A DNA stretch of 64,000 bases from JAGNDO01 sp963704975 (lineage in GTDB: Bacteria; Chloroflexota; Anaerolineae; Caldilineales; Caldilineaceae). The DNA lies in contig CAVPIK010000014.1 of assembly GCA_963704975.1 (NCBI GenBank), positions 62,001-126,000 of the forward strand, in the 5' to 3' direction. The notes beneath the pieces are model-generated. The model was not told where the DNA came from and did not search any database. It saw only the letters and a list, made by a program, of their open reading frames with translations. This document shows positions 52,379-62,453 of this stretch, piece by piece. Every line of letters starts with the position of its first letter. The stretch's first letter is position 1. The position numbers were made by a program, and so were the translations under genes.

Positions 52379-53027
52379 CGAAACCGGAGGCAATCAACAG
52401 ACAGACAACGTAAAACTGACCGATCTGGAGATCGGGGAAATGGAGTTTGAAGCCATGCAAGTCCTTTGGAACAGCCAGACCCAAGAAAAGCTCTTTGCCA
52501 TCAACGAAAGCGCGCTGCACGACACCATCAAGCGCAAGGGACGCAAGATCGACTACCTGTTGCAGATGGTGGAGTGGATCATGATCGTCGTCAACCTGGG
52601 CGTGGGGGTCTTTCTGCTCATACGACAGCCTGCGGGACAACGACGCCGATGCATCGACGTATCTGATGCCCCATGTTACCTGGCCTTCGTCTGTCTATGT
52701 CTCTATCGACGTATCGTCCGCCGCCAGGACGAGGTGCGACTTTGCACCAGACCATGATGGGGGATCTGGACAAGGCCATCTGGCAGGTGGACTATCTGAT
52801 CGCAGCAGGGGGCTACATGATGCTCTGGTATCTGCTCCCTCTGCTGGTGGCCGCTCTGGTGGTCATCTACCTTAACAAATCCGGGAGACTTCTGACGCTG
52901 GGTCTGGATGATTCTGCTGATTCCCGCCTCCTACTTCGGCAGCAGCTGGGAGGCCCGCAAGTTCCACCTGCCCAAGAAGCGAGAGTTGGAAGCCTTGCGG
53001 GAAAAGTTGACCTCCGTGGCTGATTGA
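52371..53027 (+). CDS. Membrane partner of the sigma factor (several frame breaks)
   Basis: ATG 52371. The first 60 residues are acidic and helical (VKLTDLEIGEMEFEAMQVLW, then INESALHDTIKRKGRKIDY), followed by a membrane helix (VEWIMIVVNLGVGVFLLI), a middle helix read in another frame near 52670-52710, a periplasmic or cytoplasmic helix DKAIWQVDYLIAAGG, a third helix (MMLWYLLPLLVAALVVIYL) and a fourth (WVWMILLIPASYFGSSW) before the end KKRELEALREKLTSVAD. Breaks near 52625, 52720 and 52905. No anti-sigma ZAS motif (HxxxCxxC) is present, but the position implies an anti-sigma role. Confidence 0.5.
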
Positions 53028-53050
53028 GCGCATGGTTTGCACCTTCCGCA

Positions 53051-53131
53051 CCTTCCAGGAAGCTTAAAGCTTCCTGGAAGGTTGAGCCGCCCCCCGCAAG
53101 AAGCCCGGCTTTTGAAAAAAGCCGGGCTTCT
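53051..53131. terminator. Two consecutive hairpins
   Basis: CCTTCCAGGAAGCTT/AAGCTTCCTGGAAGG (53051-53081) and AGAAGCCCGGCTTTT/AAAGCCGGGCTTCT (53099-53131). Together they can end the sigma-factor operon and the opposite MOSC gene. The second resembles the hairpin at 15538. Confidence 0.65.
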
Positions 53132-53168
53132 GCGCGCTACGGCAACCGGGGCAATGCCAGCCGATTCG

Positions 53169-53699
53169 TTATGCGCCGCCAGATCCAGCACGGCGTCCGT
53201 GCGCAGAATCGCATCCCCCGTGCGCAGCACCCCACCCCCGCGGATCTGCGTGCGCAGATCCGCCCCGCCCCTTCAAAAACGCATGGCCGCCGGGACCGAA
53301 GCCGTGATCCATCCACCGGCAGGGGGCGCAGTGTTTTGTGCCGAGGAAGGCCACGGTGTCGCCGTCGCCAAAGTCGATCTCGAAGTCGTGGCCGATCAGC
53401 CCATTCAACGGCACCCCGGCCAGGATCACGTTGCGCCGGCAGGCCACCACCCCCGGCACGTCCCCGCCCAGGGCATCCGCCAACGCCCGGTAGACCTCCC
53501 AGTTGAAGAAGGTGGCCTGGCCGTCAAACTCCGCCCGCACGTTGAAGAAGCGATCCCCGACCAGCCCTTTCCCGGCCACGGCCTGGACCGCGTCCACGGC
53601 GTGGGTGGGGTGGGAACCGGGCGCGTCCGGTTTGTGACCAAAATAGTTGTGGCCGGGGGAGATGAACAGGTGATGGATGTGGATGGGATAGGTGGGCAT
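53169..53699 (-). CDS. MOSC-domain protein (C-terminus uncertain)
   Basis: ATG 53699. ISPGHNYFGHK, AGKGLVGDRFFN, ALGGDVPGVVACRRNVILAGVPLNGLIG and FLGTKHCAPCRWMD show the MOSC (molybdenum cofactor sulfurase C-terminal) fold with its conserved Cys. Members move sulfur or metal-sulfur groups or act on N-hydroxylated compounds. A frame break near 53260 changes the last residues: the alternative frame reads LRTQIRGGGVLRTGDAILR, which is more family-like but then runs on without a good stop into the hairpins. The end given here is that of the first frame. Confidence 0.75.
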   Translation of the reverse strand: MPTYPIHIHHLFISPGHNYFGHKPDAPGSHPTHAVDAVQAVAGKGLVGDRFFNVRAEFDGQATFFNWEVYRALADALGGDVPGVVACRRNVILAGVPLNGLIGHDFEIDFGDGDTVAFLGTKHCAPCRWMDHGFGPGGHAFLKGRGGSAHADPRGWGAAHGGCDSAHGRRAGSGGA

Positions 53700-54132
53700 G
53701 GGGCGATTATATCACACGGGCGATGGGCGGGGGGCAATTCAATTCGGGGCAGCGTGGATTGCCTTCCCGCCCCACCCTGAAAGGGATGGGGCTGCAACTG
53801 CCACGCTTGCTAAACCAGGCTTTTTCGATGATGACCCAGCCCCCATTGAGGACACATTGCGCATTCCGGGAAAGGGCCGGGCGTGCTTGGGTCAGAGCGA
53901 ACAGTCGTCAGCCCATGCCCGGCAGGGCAACAAAATGCTCCCATCGCCCGGGCAGCCGCACAAAAGAAGCTAGTACCGCCACGGCGGAAGTAAGTCCAGG
54001 AAATAATGCTCTAGCCCGGTCCGATGATCCGGTGCGGGTCTACACAACCTTCCGCGGCAACCCGCCCGTGTCACGGACCGGGCTAGAGCGCAGGATTTTC
54101 CAGGAGTCACCTGGCAGCCGACCTAAGACGCT
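53700..54132. other. Gene-poor interval
   Basis: No convincing coding frame on either strand. It holds an inverted repeat (54008-54089) and ends at MITE copy 3. Confidence 0.5.
54008..54089. repeat. Inverted repeat with GTCACGGACCGG motif
   Basis: GCTCTAGCCCGGTCCG and CGGACCGGGCTAGAGC (16-base arms) enclose 50 bases with further GC pairing. The right part, ACCCGCCCGTGTCACGGACC, recurs at 60142-60163 as ACCCGCCGGTCACGGACC. Confidence 0.65.
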
Positions 54133-54322
54133 AGCGCAGGTTGAGTAGCCGCCGCCGAGATTTCCGCTGACCATTCACGGACTCGGCGGCGTATCGAAAC
54201 CGTAGCGGGTCGACCCGCTACGGTTTCACTTCGATACGCTTTGCTACTCAGTACAGGCGATACGGCCTGGCCTTCATTCGTTTTGCACCAGATTGGTCGA
54301 CCCGGCCTACTCAACCTGCGCT
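54133..54322. mobile_element. MITE-like element, copy 3 (opposite orientation)
   Basis: 190 bases with both terminal inverted repeats. Relative to copies 1 and 2 the flanking segments are inverted, and about 30 bases around GTACAGGCGATACGG are extra. Confidence 0.8.
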
Positions 54323-54376
54323 TGCCTTCCGGGCACTGGCGACTTTTGAAAAGCCCCTACCGTGGCCCAATCCCCC

Positions 54377-54405
54377 TTGCCTCTTGCCCCCGCTTGCTGT
54401 ATAGT
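54377..54405 (+). promoter_or_regulatory. Promoter for the CHAT-STAND gene
   Basis: TTGCCT (54377-54382), 17 bases and TATAGT (54400-54405), 60 bases before the ATG at 54465, which has CAGGAGAACCCC upstream. Confidence 0.55.
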
Positions 54406-54464
54406 TTACCCATCGTGACAAGCCGCCTTCCATCGGTCCCATCCCACCCCACAGGAGAACCCCA

Positions 54465-57400
54465 ATGCCTACACAGACCATCCTCCGTATCCGCCAGGAG
54501 ACGCCGCGGGAGGGCGTCTATCCCATCCGTTTGCGTTTGGAACGACCGGGCCTCGCCGCCTTGGAGGCCGAGGCCCAGATCGAGTTCGCCCTCTCGCCCC
54601 AGGAGCAGGGGGATCTGCGCTGGTATATGGAGGACTATCTCATGCGCGCCGACACGGTGGAGCAGGAGGTGGTGGCCCAGATCGAGGCCAGCATGGTGGA
54701 CCGGGGCGAGGAACTCTACACGCAAAGTCCTGGCCGCCAACCTGGACACCCAGGCCATCTGGTTCGCCGTGCGGGAACAACTGGCCGATCTGCGGGTGGA
54801 GATCACCACGGGCATCGCCGAGGCCGCGTCCATCCCCTGGGAGTTGATGCGGGACCCCCAGTCGGACTCGCCCATTGCCCTGCGGGTGGCCGCCTTTGTG
54901 CGGGTGCAGTCCAACCCCAACATCAGCTTTGTGCCCCGCCCCCCAGCGCCGGGGATGGCGGAGCGGGTGCGCCTGCTCTACGTGGTCTGTCGGCCCAACG
55001 GCAGCAACGATGTGGCGCTGCGGGCGGTGGCCAACCGCCTGCTTGCAAGGGTTGGGCAAGGACCGGGATCGCTTCGACATCACGGCCCTGCGCCCGCCCA
55101 CCTTCGAACAGTTGCAGACCGAGTTGACCGACGCCAAGGCCGCGGCCGACCCTATCACATCGTCCATTTTGACGGCCACGGCATCTATGCCGACCTGAGC
55201 GGGACGACCCTGGCCGGCTGGCTGGGGTCGACCTGTCGCCCCTGCGCATGGGCGGGGCGAACGGGGGCAAGCAGGGCTATCTGCTCTTCGAGCAGCCGGA
55301 CAGCCCGGAGGGGATGCGCCCGGTGGCCGGCGGGGAGCTGGGCAAGCTGCTCCACGACACGGGCGTGCCCGTCCTGGTCCTCAACGCCTGCCAGTCGGCC
55401 ATGCACGAGGCCACGGAGCGCCCGCCAGGCGCGGCCAGCGGACGTCCACGACGAGGTGCGGGCCATCGGCTCCCTGGCCCAGGCCGTGATCGACCAGGGC
55501 ATCCCCGGCGTGCTGGGCATGCGCTACAGCGTCTTTGTGGTCACCGCGGCCCAGTACATCGGCGAACTCTATGCGGGGTTGGGCAAGGGGCGCAGCTTTG
55601 GCTAGGCCGCCAGCCAGGCCCGCAAACATCTGCACCGCAACCCGGATCGCTGGGTGGGGCTGCACCCCCGCCCCCTGCAGGACTGGTTTGTGCCCGTGAT
55701 CTACGAGGCCATGCCCCTGCCCTGTTGCCCCCCGCGCCGCCCCGACCCTGGGTGGCGGGCTGGGCCAGACCCAGACCCCCAGCCTGGACCCGGTGCAGGC
55801 CAACCCGGCCCTGCGTGCGCTATGTGCCGGACACGGGCTTTGTGGGCCGGGACGAAACCCTGCTCCTGCTGGACCGGGCCTTTGACGCCCACCCGGTGGT
55901 CCTGCTCCACGCCTATGCGGGCCAGGGCAAGACCAGCACCGCGGTGGAGTTTGCCCGCTGGTGGCCCAGACCGGCGGCCTGGGCGATCCAGCCCGTGGTC
56001 CTCTTCACCTCCTTCGAGCAGCCCACCACCCTGGCCGATGCCCTGGCCCAGGTGGGGCAGATCTTCGGCCCCCTGCTCCAGGCCAACAACATCGACTGGC
56101 ACGCCATCAACGACCCGGCTCAACGACACAGTCTGGTGATCCAGCTTCTGCGCCAGATGCCCGTGCTCTGGATCTGGGACAATGTGGAGCCGGTGGCGGG
56201 CTTCCCCACGGGCAGCGAGTCCCAGTGGACGGCGGGGGAACAGCAGGCATTGGCCGACTTTCTCAAGCTGATCGTGCTGGACAAGACCACCCAGGCCAGG
56301 CTGCTGCTCACCTCCCGGCGGGACGAGCGGGGGTGGCTGGGCGGCGTGCCCCACCGGGTGGCCATGCCCCGCATGGCCCCGGCGGACGCGGCCCATCTGG
56401 CCCGGCAGTTGGGCCAGGAGCGCAAGCTGGGCCGGGCCGAGATGGCCGGCTGGCAGCCCCTGTTGGACTATTGCGCCGGCAACCCCCTGACCCTGCGGGT
56501 GCTGGTGGGCCAGGCCGTGAAGATGGGGCTGCGCCAGGAAGAGCCAGATCCGCGCCTTTGTGCAGGCCGTGCGGGACGGGGAGCAGACCATCCACGACGC
56601 CGACGCGGCCCAGGGCCGGGACCGCTCCCTGGGCGCGTCCCTGGACTACGGCTTCCGCAACGCCTTCCAGGACGACGAACTGCCCATCATCGCCCTGCTC
56701 CACCTCTTCCAGGGCACGGTGGATGTGGATGCGCTGCGACCTGATGGGCGAGTCGGCGACCACGCGCTGCCCGACGGTGCAGGGCAAGACCAAAGAAGCC
56801 CTGACCAACCTGCTCGACCGGGCCACGGAGACCGGCCTGCTCACCCATCTGGGATCGACCTACTACACCATCCACCCGGCCCTGCCCTGGTTCCTGGGCC
56901 AGCTCTTCGCCCGCCACTACGTGACGACGGCGAGGCCGGGCGGCCCAGCGCCCAGGCCGCGCTGCGGGCCTGGGTGGAGGCGATGGGGGAATTGGGCAAT
57001 TACTACCACGACCAGTACAGTCGACGGCAACCGGCAGGTGATCCAGTTCCTGGCCCTGGAGGAGGCCAACCTGCTCCACGCCCGCCGCCTGGCCCGCCGC
57101 CACGGCTGGTGGGGCGCGGTCACCTCCGCCATGCAGGGGCTGCAGCATGCTCTACGAGTACCAGGGCCGGGGCGGGGAGTGGGCCAGGCTGGTGGCCGAG
57201 ATCGTCCCCGACTTCTGCACGGCCCAGGACGACCCCGTCCCCGGCCGGGAGGAGCAGTACAGCCTGGTCATGGGCTACCGGGTCGATCTGGCCCGGCAGC
57301 AGGAGCGCGACCTGGACCGGGCCGCCCGCCTGCAGGAGAAGCGTGGTCGACTGGGACCGCCAGCAGGCCGCGTCCGCCCTGGCCCTGGCCGCCGACGCGC

Positions 57401-58183
57401 CCCTGGACGGGGTGCAGCGCAACCGCATCCGCACGCTGGGGGTCTCGTGTCTACACTCTGGGCCAGATCCTGAGGGAGCAGGGCAGCCCCGACTGTGTGG
57501 CGCAGTATGAAGAAGCCATTCGATCAGTATCAGCGCATCGGCGACACGGCTGCCGAAGCCATCGCCCACTACAACCTGGGCCACGCCTACATGGACCTGC
57601 CCGCCATCCGCGACCTGGACGCGGCCGAGGCTGCCTACCAGCGCAGTCTGGAATTGCGATGCGCCGAATGATGCGTTGGACCGTTCCAAGTGCCATCAAA
57701 CAGATCGGCATGGTGCACCACGAGCGCTTCAACGAGGCCCGGCAGCGCAACGCGCCCCCGGACACCCAACTGGCCCACGCCCAGGCCGCGGAGCGTCACT
57801 ACCAGCAGGCCCTGGCCCTCTGCCCCCCCACCGCCATCGCCGATCTGGGGCCGATGCACAATCAGTTGGGGAATCTGTACAATGACGTCGGCCAGACCGA
57901 GCAGGCCCGTCAGCACTACGAGAAAGCCGCCGACTATTTCGAACAGTCGGGCAATCGCTACGATGCTGGGCAGACGCGCTTCAACCTGGCCCTGATGTAT
58001 CGAGATGCCGCCGGACGCGAGGCATCCCCCGCCCGGCAGGGGGATCTGCTGCGCCGGGGGCGGGCCTATGCCCAGGCCGCCCTGCGCGATTTCCAGTCCT
58101 TCCAGGGCCGGGCCGCGGATCGGACGAAGCCAAGGCGCAGGGGTTGATCGATGAGATTGAGGCGGCGTTGCAGCAATTGTCGT
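54465..58183 (+). CDS. CHAT protease-STAND ATPase-TPR protein (many frame breaks; one in-frame TAG)
   Basis: About 1240 residues if joined. Order: an N-terminal region (54465-54720); a CHAT (caspase-like) domain with HIVHFDGHGIY (His codon 55177) and VLNACQSA (Cys codon 55389), the catalytic dyad; an NB-ARC/AAA-type ATPase (GFVGRDETLLLLD, HAYAGQGKTSTAVEF at 55911, VLWIWDNVEPV at 56163, LLLTSRRDERGW); a winged-helix part; and TPR-like helices (57130-58180, for example AIAHYNLGHAYMDL). This is the layout of self-activating immune or signalling STANDs. At least a dozen frame breaks occur, most fixed by one CG. TAG at 55603 (probably GAG to TAG) also interrupts it, so it may be a pseudogene or an artefact. 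The kinase gene follows 19 bases later. Confidence 0.75.
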
Positions 58184-58202
58184 AGCGTGAAAGGGAGACG
58201 AG

Positions 58203-59978
58203 ATGCCCATGACCACACCCATTGCCCCCGCCGCCCAGGTGGCGGGCTATAAGCGCCGGGTCTTTCAATTTCTGCTGCTCTTTCGCTGGGTCAGTCTGTT
58301 GCTGCCCCTGGCCTATTGGCTGGTCCCCCAATGGTTCGGCGGCGCAGAGGGCAGCCCGATCTGGCTCTTTGTGGTGCTGGCCGGGCTGAACGGCATGATC
58401 ACCCTCTTTGCGGACGAGATCAACCGGGCGCTGATGGCCCGGCCCTGGCTGCTGCTGGGGGATTTGGGGCTGGTGGCCGTGGTCATGGCCACCACGGGCG
58501 GGGAGGCGGGTCCCTATTATCTGTACAGCCTGGCCCCGGTGTTGGCCGCGGCCTTCTTTTTCGGCATTCGGGGCGGTCTGCTCTCTGCGGGTGCGTATAC
58601 GATCCTCTATGGGGTGGCCCTGACCGTGGCCCACCGTGCCCCGGCACTGGCCCCGGATCTGCAATTGGCCGCGGTCCAAATCCTGGGACTGTATCTCATG
58701 GCCCTGGTCTTTGGCTATGCCTCCCTGCTCTTGACCCAGCTAGAGGCTCGCACCGCGCATCTGACCCGAACCAGCCAGGATCTTCTTGTTTCAAATCAAG
58801 ATCTCCAAGGCATCAACCACCAACTTCAGTTGATCCAAAGCCTGACCCTGATCCTGCAATCCTCCACGGACCCGTCGGAGTTGCAGGATCAACTCTTGGC
58901 CGGGCTGGTGGATGACATGCACTTTCGCCGGGCCGTGGTGGCCCTCTACGACCCGGATCGGGGCGCGCTCACGGGCTGGCTGAGCCGGGGCGGGCCTCAG
59001 GCATTGGCCCAGAAGCTGGCCAACACACGGGCGGTGAGCCACGCCGTCTCCCTCAAGGTGGCCTTGGATCAGGGGGCGGTGGCCCAAGCCATGCGCAATC
59101 GCACCCCCCTGCTCTTGGACGACGAGACCCCGTTGAGCGACAATGGCGCCCTCAACGACGCCCTGGCCCTGGGCCGCCCGGCCTTGATTTTCCCCATGCA
59201 GTTGCGGGGTCAACAGGTGGGGGTGCTGCTGCTGGATCTGGCCGGTCGGCCCCAGATGGCGGCGTCCGGGGAGATGGCCTTGGATCTGCTGGCGGGCCAT
59301 GCCGGGGTGGCCTTGGGCAGTCTGCGTCTGTGCATCAACCGGGCCCAGCGCCTGGCCGTGGAGGAGGAGCGCAGCCGGATTGCCGCGGACATGCACGACA
59401 CGGTCAGCCAGAGCCTCTTTGGCCTGACCTATGGGCTAAACGCCTGCGCCGAGATGTTGCCGGACCTGCCCGGCCCCGTGGCGGATGTCAAGCAACACTT
59501 GGCCGAATTGCAGCCCCTGGCCCTGGACGCCCTGCAAGAGATCCGCAGCGTGATCCTGGAGATCCTGCCCGGGGAGGTGAGCCGGGAGCGCTTTGTCAAC
59601 AGCCTGCACAAGCAGTTGTCCGCCATGCGCCTGGGCCGTCCGGTCCAGCTCACCGTGGAAGTGACCGATGTCTTTGACACCTGGCCCCTGGAAACTCGCC
59701 GCCAATTCCTGCTCATCGCCCAGGAGGGGGTGGCCAACATCGCCCGGCACGCCGAGGCCCGCAACGCCTGGGTCCAGCTCCACGACAGCGGCGACCGGGT
59801 CCTGCTCTCCATCTCCGACGACGGCATGGGCTTCGACCAAGAGACCGCCCCCTCCCTCCCCGGCGTGGGCCTGGGCAGCATCCGCAACCGCATCGAAGGC
59901 CTAGGCGGCTTCCTCGTCACCCAGTCCGATTTGGGCGTGGGGACGCGGTTGCAGTTGTCGCTGCCGTTGCCGGGGTGA
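58203..59978 (+). CDS. Sensor histidine kinase, NarL/DegS type, with GAF domain
   Basis: 591 residues. Five or six membrane helices (about 20-180) with no sizeable outer loop; a coiled segment with SQDLLVSNQDLQGINHQLQLIQSL; a GAF domain (about 205-375); HisKA_3 with phospho-acceptor His398 in RIAADMHDTVSQSLFGL; and HATPase with EGVANIARHAEARNAW and DDGMGFD, GVGLGSIRNRIEGLGG. ATG 58203 with GGGAGACGAG upstream. It is intact although the gene before it is heavily broken. Its partner is the LuxR-type regulator at 60243. Confidence 0.92.
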   Translation: MPMTTPIAPAAQVAGYKRRVFQFLLLFRWVSLLLPLAYWLVPQWFGGAEGSPIWLFVVLAGLNGMITLFADEINRALMARPWLLLGDLGLVAVVMATTGGEAGPYYLYSLAPVLAAAFFFGIRGGLLSAGAYTILYGVALTVAHRAPALAPDLQLAAVQILGLYLMALVFGYASLLLTQLEARTAHLTRTSQDLLVSNQDLQGINHQLQLIQSLTLILQSSTDPSELQDQLLAGLVDDMHFRRAVVALYDPDRGALTGWLSRGGPQALAQKLANTRAVSHAVSLKVALDQGAVAQAMRNRTPLLLDDETPLSDNGALNDALALGRPALIFPMQLRGQQVGVLLLDLAGRPQMAASGEMALDLLAGHAGVALGSLRLCINRAQRLAVEEERSRIAADMHDTVSQSLFGLTYGLNACAEMLPDLPGPVADVKQHLAELQPLALDALQEIRSVILEILPGEVSRERFVNSLHKQLSAMRLGRPVQLTVEVTDVFDTWPLETRRQFLLIAQEGVANIARHAEARNAWVQLHDSGDRVLLSISDDGMGFDQETAPSLPGVGLGSIRNRIEGLGGFLVTQSDLGVGTRLQLSLPLPG

Positions 59979-60083
59979 TGGTGATCGGGTGATTGGGTGA
60001 TTTGTGTCGCGGTGACACTCAATCGTTTGATCATAATCCCATCCCTCCAGCCTCTGTGATCACGCTGGCGTAAAGCCGGATGC

Positions 60084-60180
60084 CGCTGAACGCCGGCGGG
60101 TCGAAGCAGGATGAATCGTGCTGAAGGGCCGCCAACTCGTCACCCGCCGGTCACGGACCGGCTAGCCGAGGCGCTTCAGC
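60084..60180. repeat. Nested inverted repeat upstream of the response regulator
   Basis: Outer arms GCTGAACGCC and GGCGCTTCAGC, inner arms GCCGGCGGGT and ACCCGCCGGT. It shares GTCACGGACCGG and CTAG with the repeat at 54008. It may mask the leader of the regulator transcript. Confidence 0.55.
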
Positions 60181-60242
60181 CCCGCAATGGCCGCTATACC
60201 AAGATTCCCAAATTCTCACAATTCCAATTCACCAATCAACCA

Positions 60243-60914
60243 ATGCCTTCATCCACCCACCCCATCCGCATCCTGATCGTCGAGGACCACATGGTGGTCC
60301 GCCGCGGGCTGCGCATGGTGTTGACCTTGCAGCCGGAGTCTGGCCGTGGTGGGGGAGGCGGGGTCCGGGGCCAGAGGCGCTTGGAGGTGGCGGCGGAGAC
60401 CCAGCCGGATCTGATCCTGCTGGACCTGATGCTGCCGGACACCAACGGCGCGGAATTGACGCCCCAATTGCATCAAGTCAGCCCCGACAGCAAGATCCTG
60501 ATCTTGAGCGGGGTGGAGAACTCGGCCCTGATCTTCGACGTGGTGGCCGCGGGGGTGGACGGCTATACCCTCAAAGAGGTCAGCCCCACGGATCTGGTGG
60601 AGGCCATCCGCCAGGTGGCCGGGGGCAACGGCTATCTGCACCCCAAGATCACCGCGTTGCTGCGCCAGGTCCAGCCCGCCATCCCCGTGGACGCGGCGGA
60701 CGCCCCGGTCTATCGCCCCGCCCTCACCCGGCGGGAGAAGGAAGTCCTCGCCCTCATGGCCAGCACGGCCACCAACCGAGAGATCGCCGAGCGGCTGATC
60801 CTGGGCGAAGAGACCGTGCGCACGCATGTCAAGAACATCCTGCGCAAACTCTCCTGCACCAACCGCACCCAAGCCGTGGTGGAGGCGGTGCGCATGGGGT
60901 TGATTGAGTTGTGA
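60243..60914 (+). CDS. NarL/LuxR-family response regulator (local out-of-frame patch)
   Basis: 223 residues from ATG 60243. Receiver with VEDH at 13-16, phospho-acceptor Asp61 in LLDLMLPD, Lys in YTLKEVSP. The C-terminal LuxR HTH is LTRREKEVLALMASTATNREIAERLILGEETVRTHVKNILRKL. Residues 31-48 (PESGRGGGGGVRGQRR) are abnormal: the next frame reads LAVVGEAGSGA, the usual receiver sequence, so compensating indels lie at about 60340 and 60380-60391 (the last again CTTGG for CTGG). Confidence 0.92.
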   Translation: MPSSTHPIRILIVEDHMVVRRGLRMVLTLQPESGRGGGGGVRGQRRLEVAAETQPDLILLDLMLPDTNGAELTPQLHQVSPDSKILILSGVENSALIFDVVAAGVDGYTLKEVSPTDLVEAIRQVAGGNGYLHPKITALLRQVQPAIPVDAADAPVYRPALTRREKEVLALMASTATNREIAERLILGEETVRTHVKNILRKLSCTNRTQAVVEAVRMGLIEL

Positions 60915-61149
60915 AAGAAATGGATACGCGGATTGAACGGATTGGACGGATAAAAACGGATCTTTTTTAAACAAGAAAAATCCGCTGAAATCCGCCAAAT
61001 CCGCTCAATCCGCGTACCTATTCCTAAATCTCACCCGATCGGGTGATGTTTTCTCCCCGCTTCTCCGCTATACTGCTGCCGAACCCAAGCCCAATCCAAT
61101 CTCATACCTGCCCAGATCCCTGATCCCCACCCTTGCCAAGGAGGACCTT

Positions 61150-62337
61150 GTGAGCGTATCCGCACCCGTTTTTGCCGACGACATGGTCGAGATCTTCGTC
61201 GATGATCTCCACGCCCGTATCCAGCAGCCCAACGCCATCTTTATTTTGGATGTGCGCAACGATGAGGAGTTCGAGGCCTGGCGCATCGAGTCCAAGCACA
61301 CGCCGGAGACCCTGCACCTGCCCTATTTTGAGTTTTTGGAGGACGAAGAGGGGGCGTCGGCCAAGGTGCCGGCGGACCGGGAGATCCTCGTGGTCTGCGC
61401 CAAGGGCGGGGCCAGCGACTATGTGGCGGACGTGCTGCGCGCCCAGGGCGTGCGGGCGGTCAACCTGGCCGGGGGCATGATCGACTGGGGGGATCTGCAC
61501 GTGATCCGGCCCGTGGTGGAGAACGACAGCTACCAGATCTATCAGATGGACCGGGTGGCCCGGGGCTGTGTCAGCCACATTTTGATCAGCGACGGGCAGG
61601 CGGCCATCATCGACCCCCTGCGCAATGTGGATGAATACACGGACTTCCTGGCCGAGAAGGGGGCGACCCTGGCCCTGCTTCTGGACACCCACGCCCACGC
61701 CGACCACATCAGCGGCGGACCGGCGTTGTCCGCGTCCACGGGCGCGCCCTACTATTTGCACCCCTATGACGGCATCCACCCCTTCGACATGCTGCCCGCC
61801 AAGCTCGACTATGAAATGCTCCGGGACGGTCAGCGCTTCCAGTTGGGGGAGCTGGGCATCGAGGTGATCCACACGCCGGGCCACACCTTGGGGCAGGTCA
61901 ACTTCTTGGCCACGGCGGAGGATGGCACAGCTTTCTGTTTCAGCGGGGACAATCTCTTCATCGAGAGCTTCGGACGTCCGGATCTGGGTGGCCAGGGCGA
62001 GCGCTGGGCCCCCATTGTCTACGAGACCATCTTCGAGATCACCAAGCGCCGGGTGCCGGGCCATGCCCTGGTCCTGCCCGGCCACTATGCCAGCCCGGAC
62101 GAGGCCAACGCCGCCGGGATCTTCGCCAAGCCCCTGGACGCCCTCTTCCAAGAAAATGTCCATCTTCAACACAACGAGCGGGCCGACTTCATCAACTTCG
62201 TCCTCAGCCACCTGCCCAAAATGCCCGAACAGTACATCGAGATCAAGCGGGTCAACGGCGGTCTCTCCCATCCCACGTTGGATGAGGCGGACGAGCTGGA
62301 GTTGGGGAAGAATATTTGTGCGCTGTCGGGCGTGTAG
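61150..62337 (+). CDS. Rhodanese-MBL fold fusion (persulfide dioxygenase/sulfurtransferase-like)
   Basis: 395 residues from GTG 61150 (CCAAGGAGGACCTT upstream). Residues 10-120: rhodanese domain with active-site Cys83 in VVCAKGGAS. Residues 125-340: metallo-beta-lactamase fold with HAHADH (181-186), HTPGHTLGQV, SGDNLFIESFGRPD and PGHYASPD, the ETHE1-type motifs. ETHE1 oxidises glutathione persulfide to sulfite. The order rhodanese then MBL is the reverse of the common MBL-rhodanese fusions. It heads a run of sulfur-relay genes. Confidence 0.9.
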   Translation: MSVSAPVFADDMVEIFVDDLHARIQQPNAIFILDVRNDEEFEAWRIESKHTPETLHLPYFEFLEDEEGASAKVPADREILVVCAKGGASDYVADVLRAQGVRAVNLAGGMIDWGDLHVIRPVVENDSYQIYQMDRVARGCVSHILISDGQAAIIDPLRNVDEYTDFLAEKGATLALLLDTHAHADHISGGPALSASTGAPYYLHPYDGIHPFDMLPAKLDYEMLRDGQRFQLGELGIEVIHTPGHTLGQVNFLATAEDGTAFCFSGDNLFIESFGRPDLGGQGERWAPIVYETIFEITKRRVPGHALVLPGHYASPDEANAAGIFAKPLDALFQENVHLQHNERADFINFVLSHLPKMPEQYIEIKRVNGGLSHPTLDEADELELGKNICALSGV

Positions 62338-62453
62338 GTGAAGGGGTGAGCGGGAGAAGGGGAGACAAGGAGACGATCGCCCCAATCCCAATCCCCAATC
62401 CCCACCACCACACCAATCAACCAATCAACATTTTCCCAAAAGGAAACCCAACC

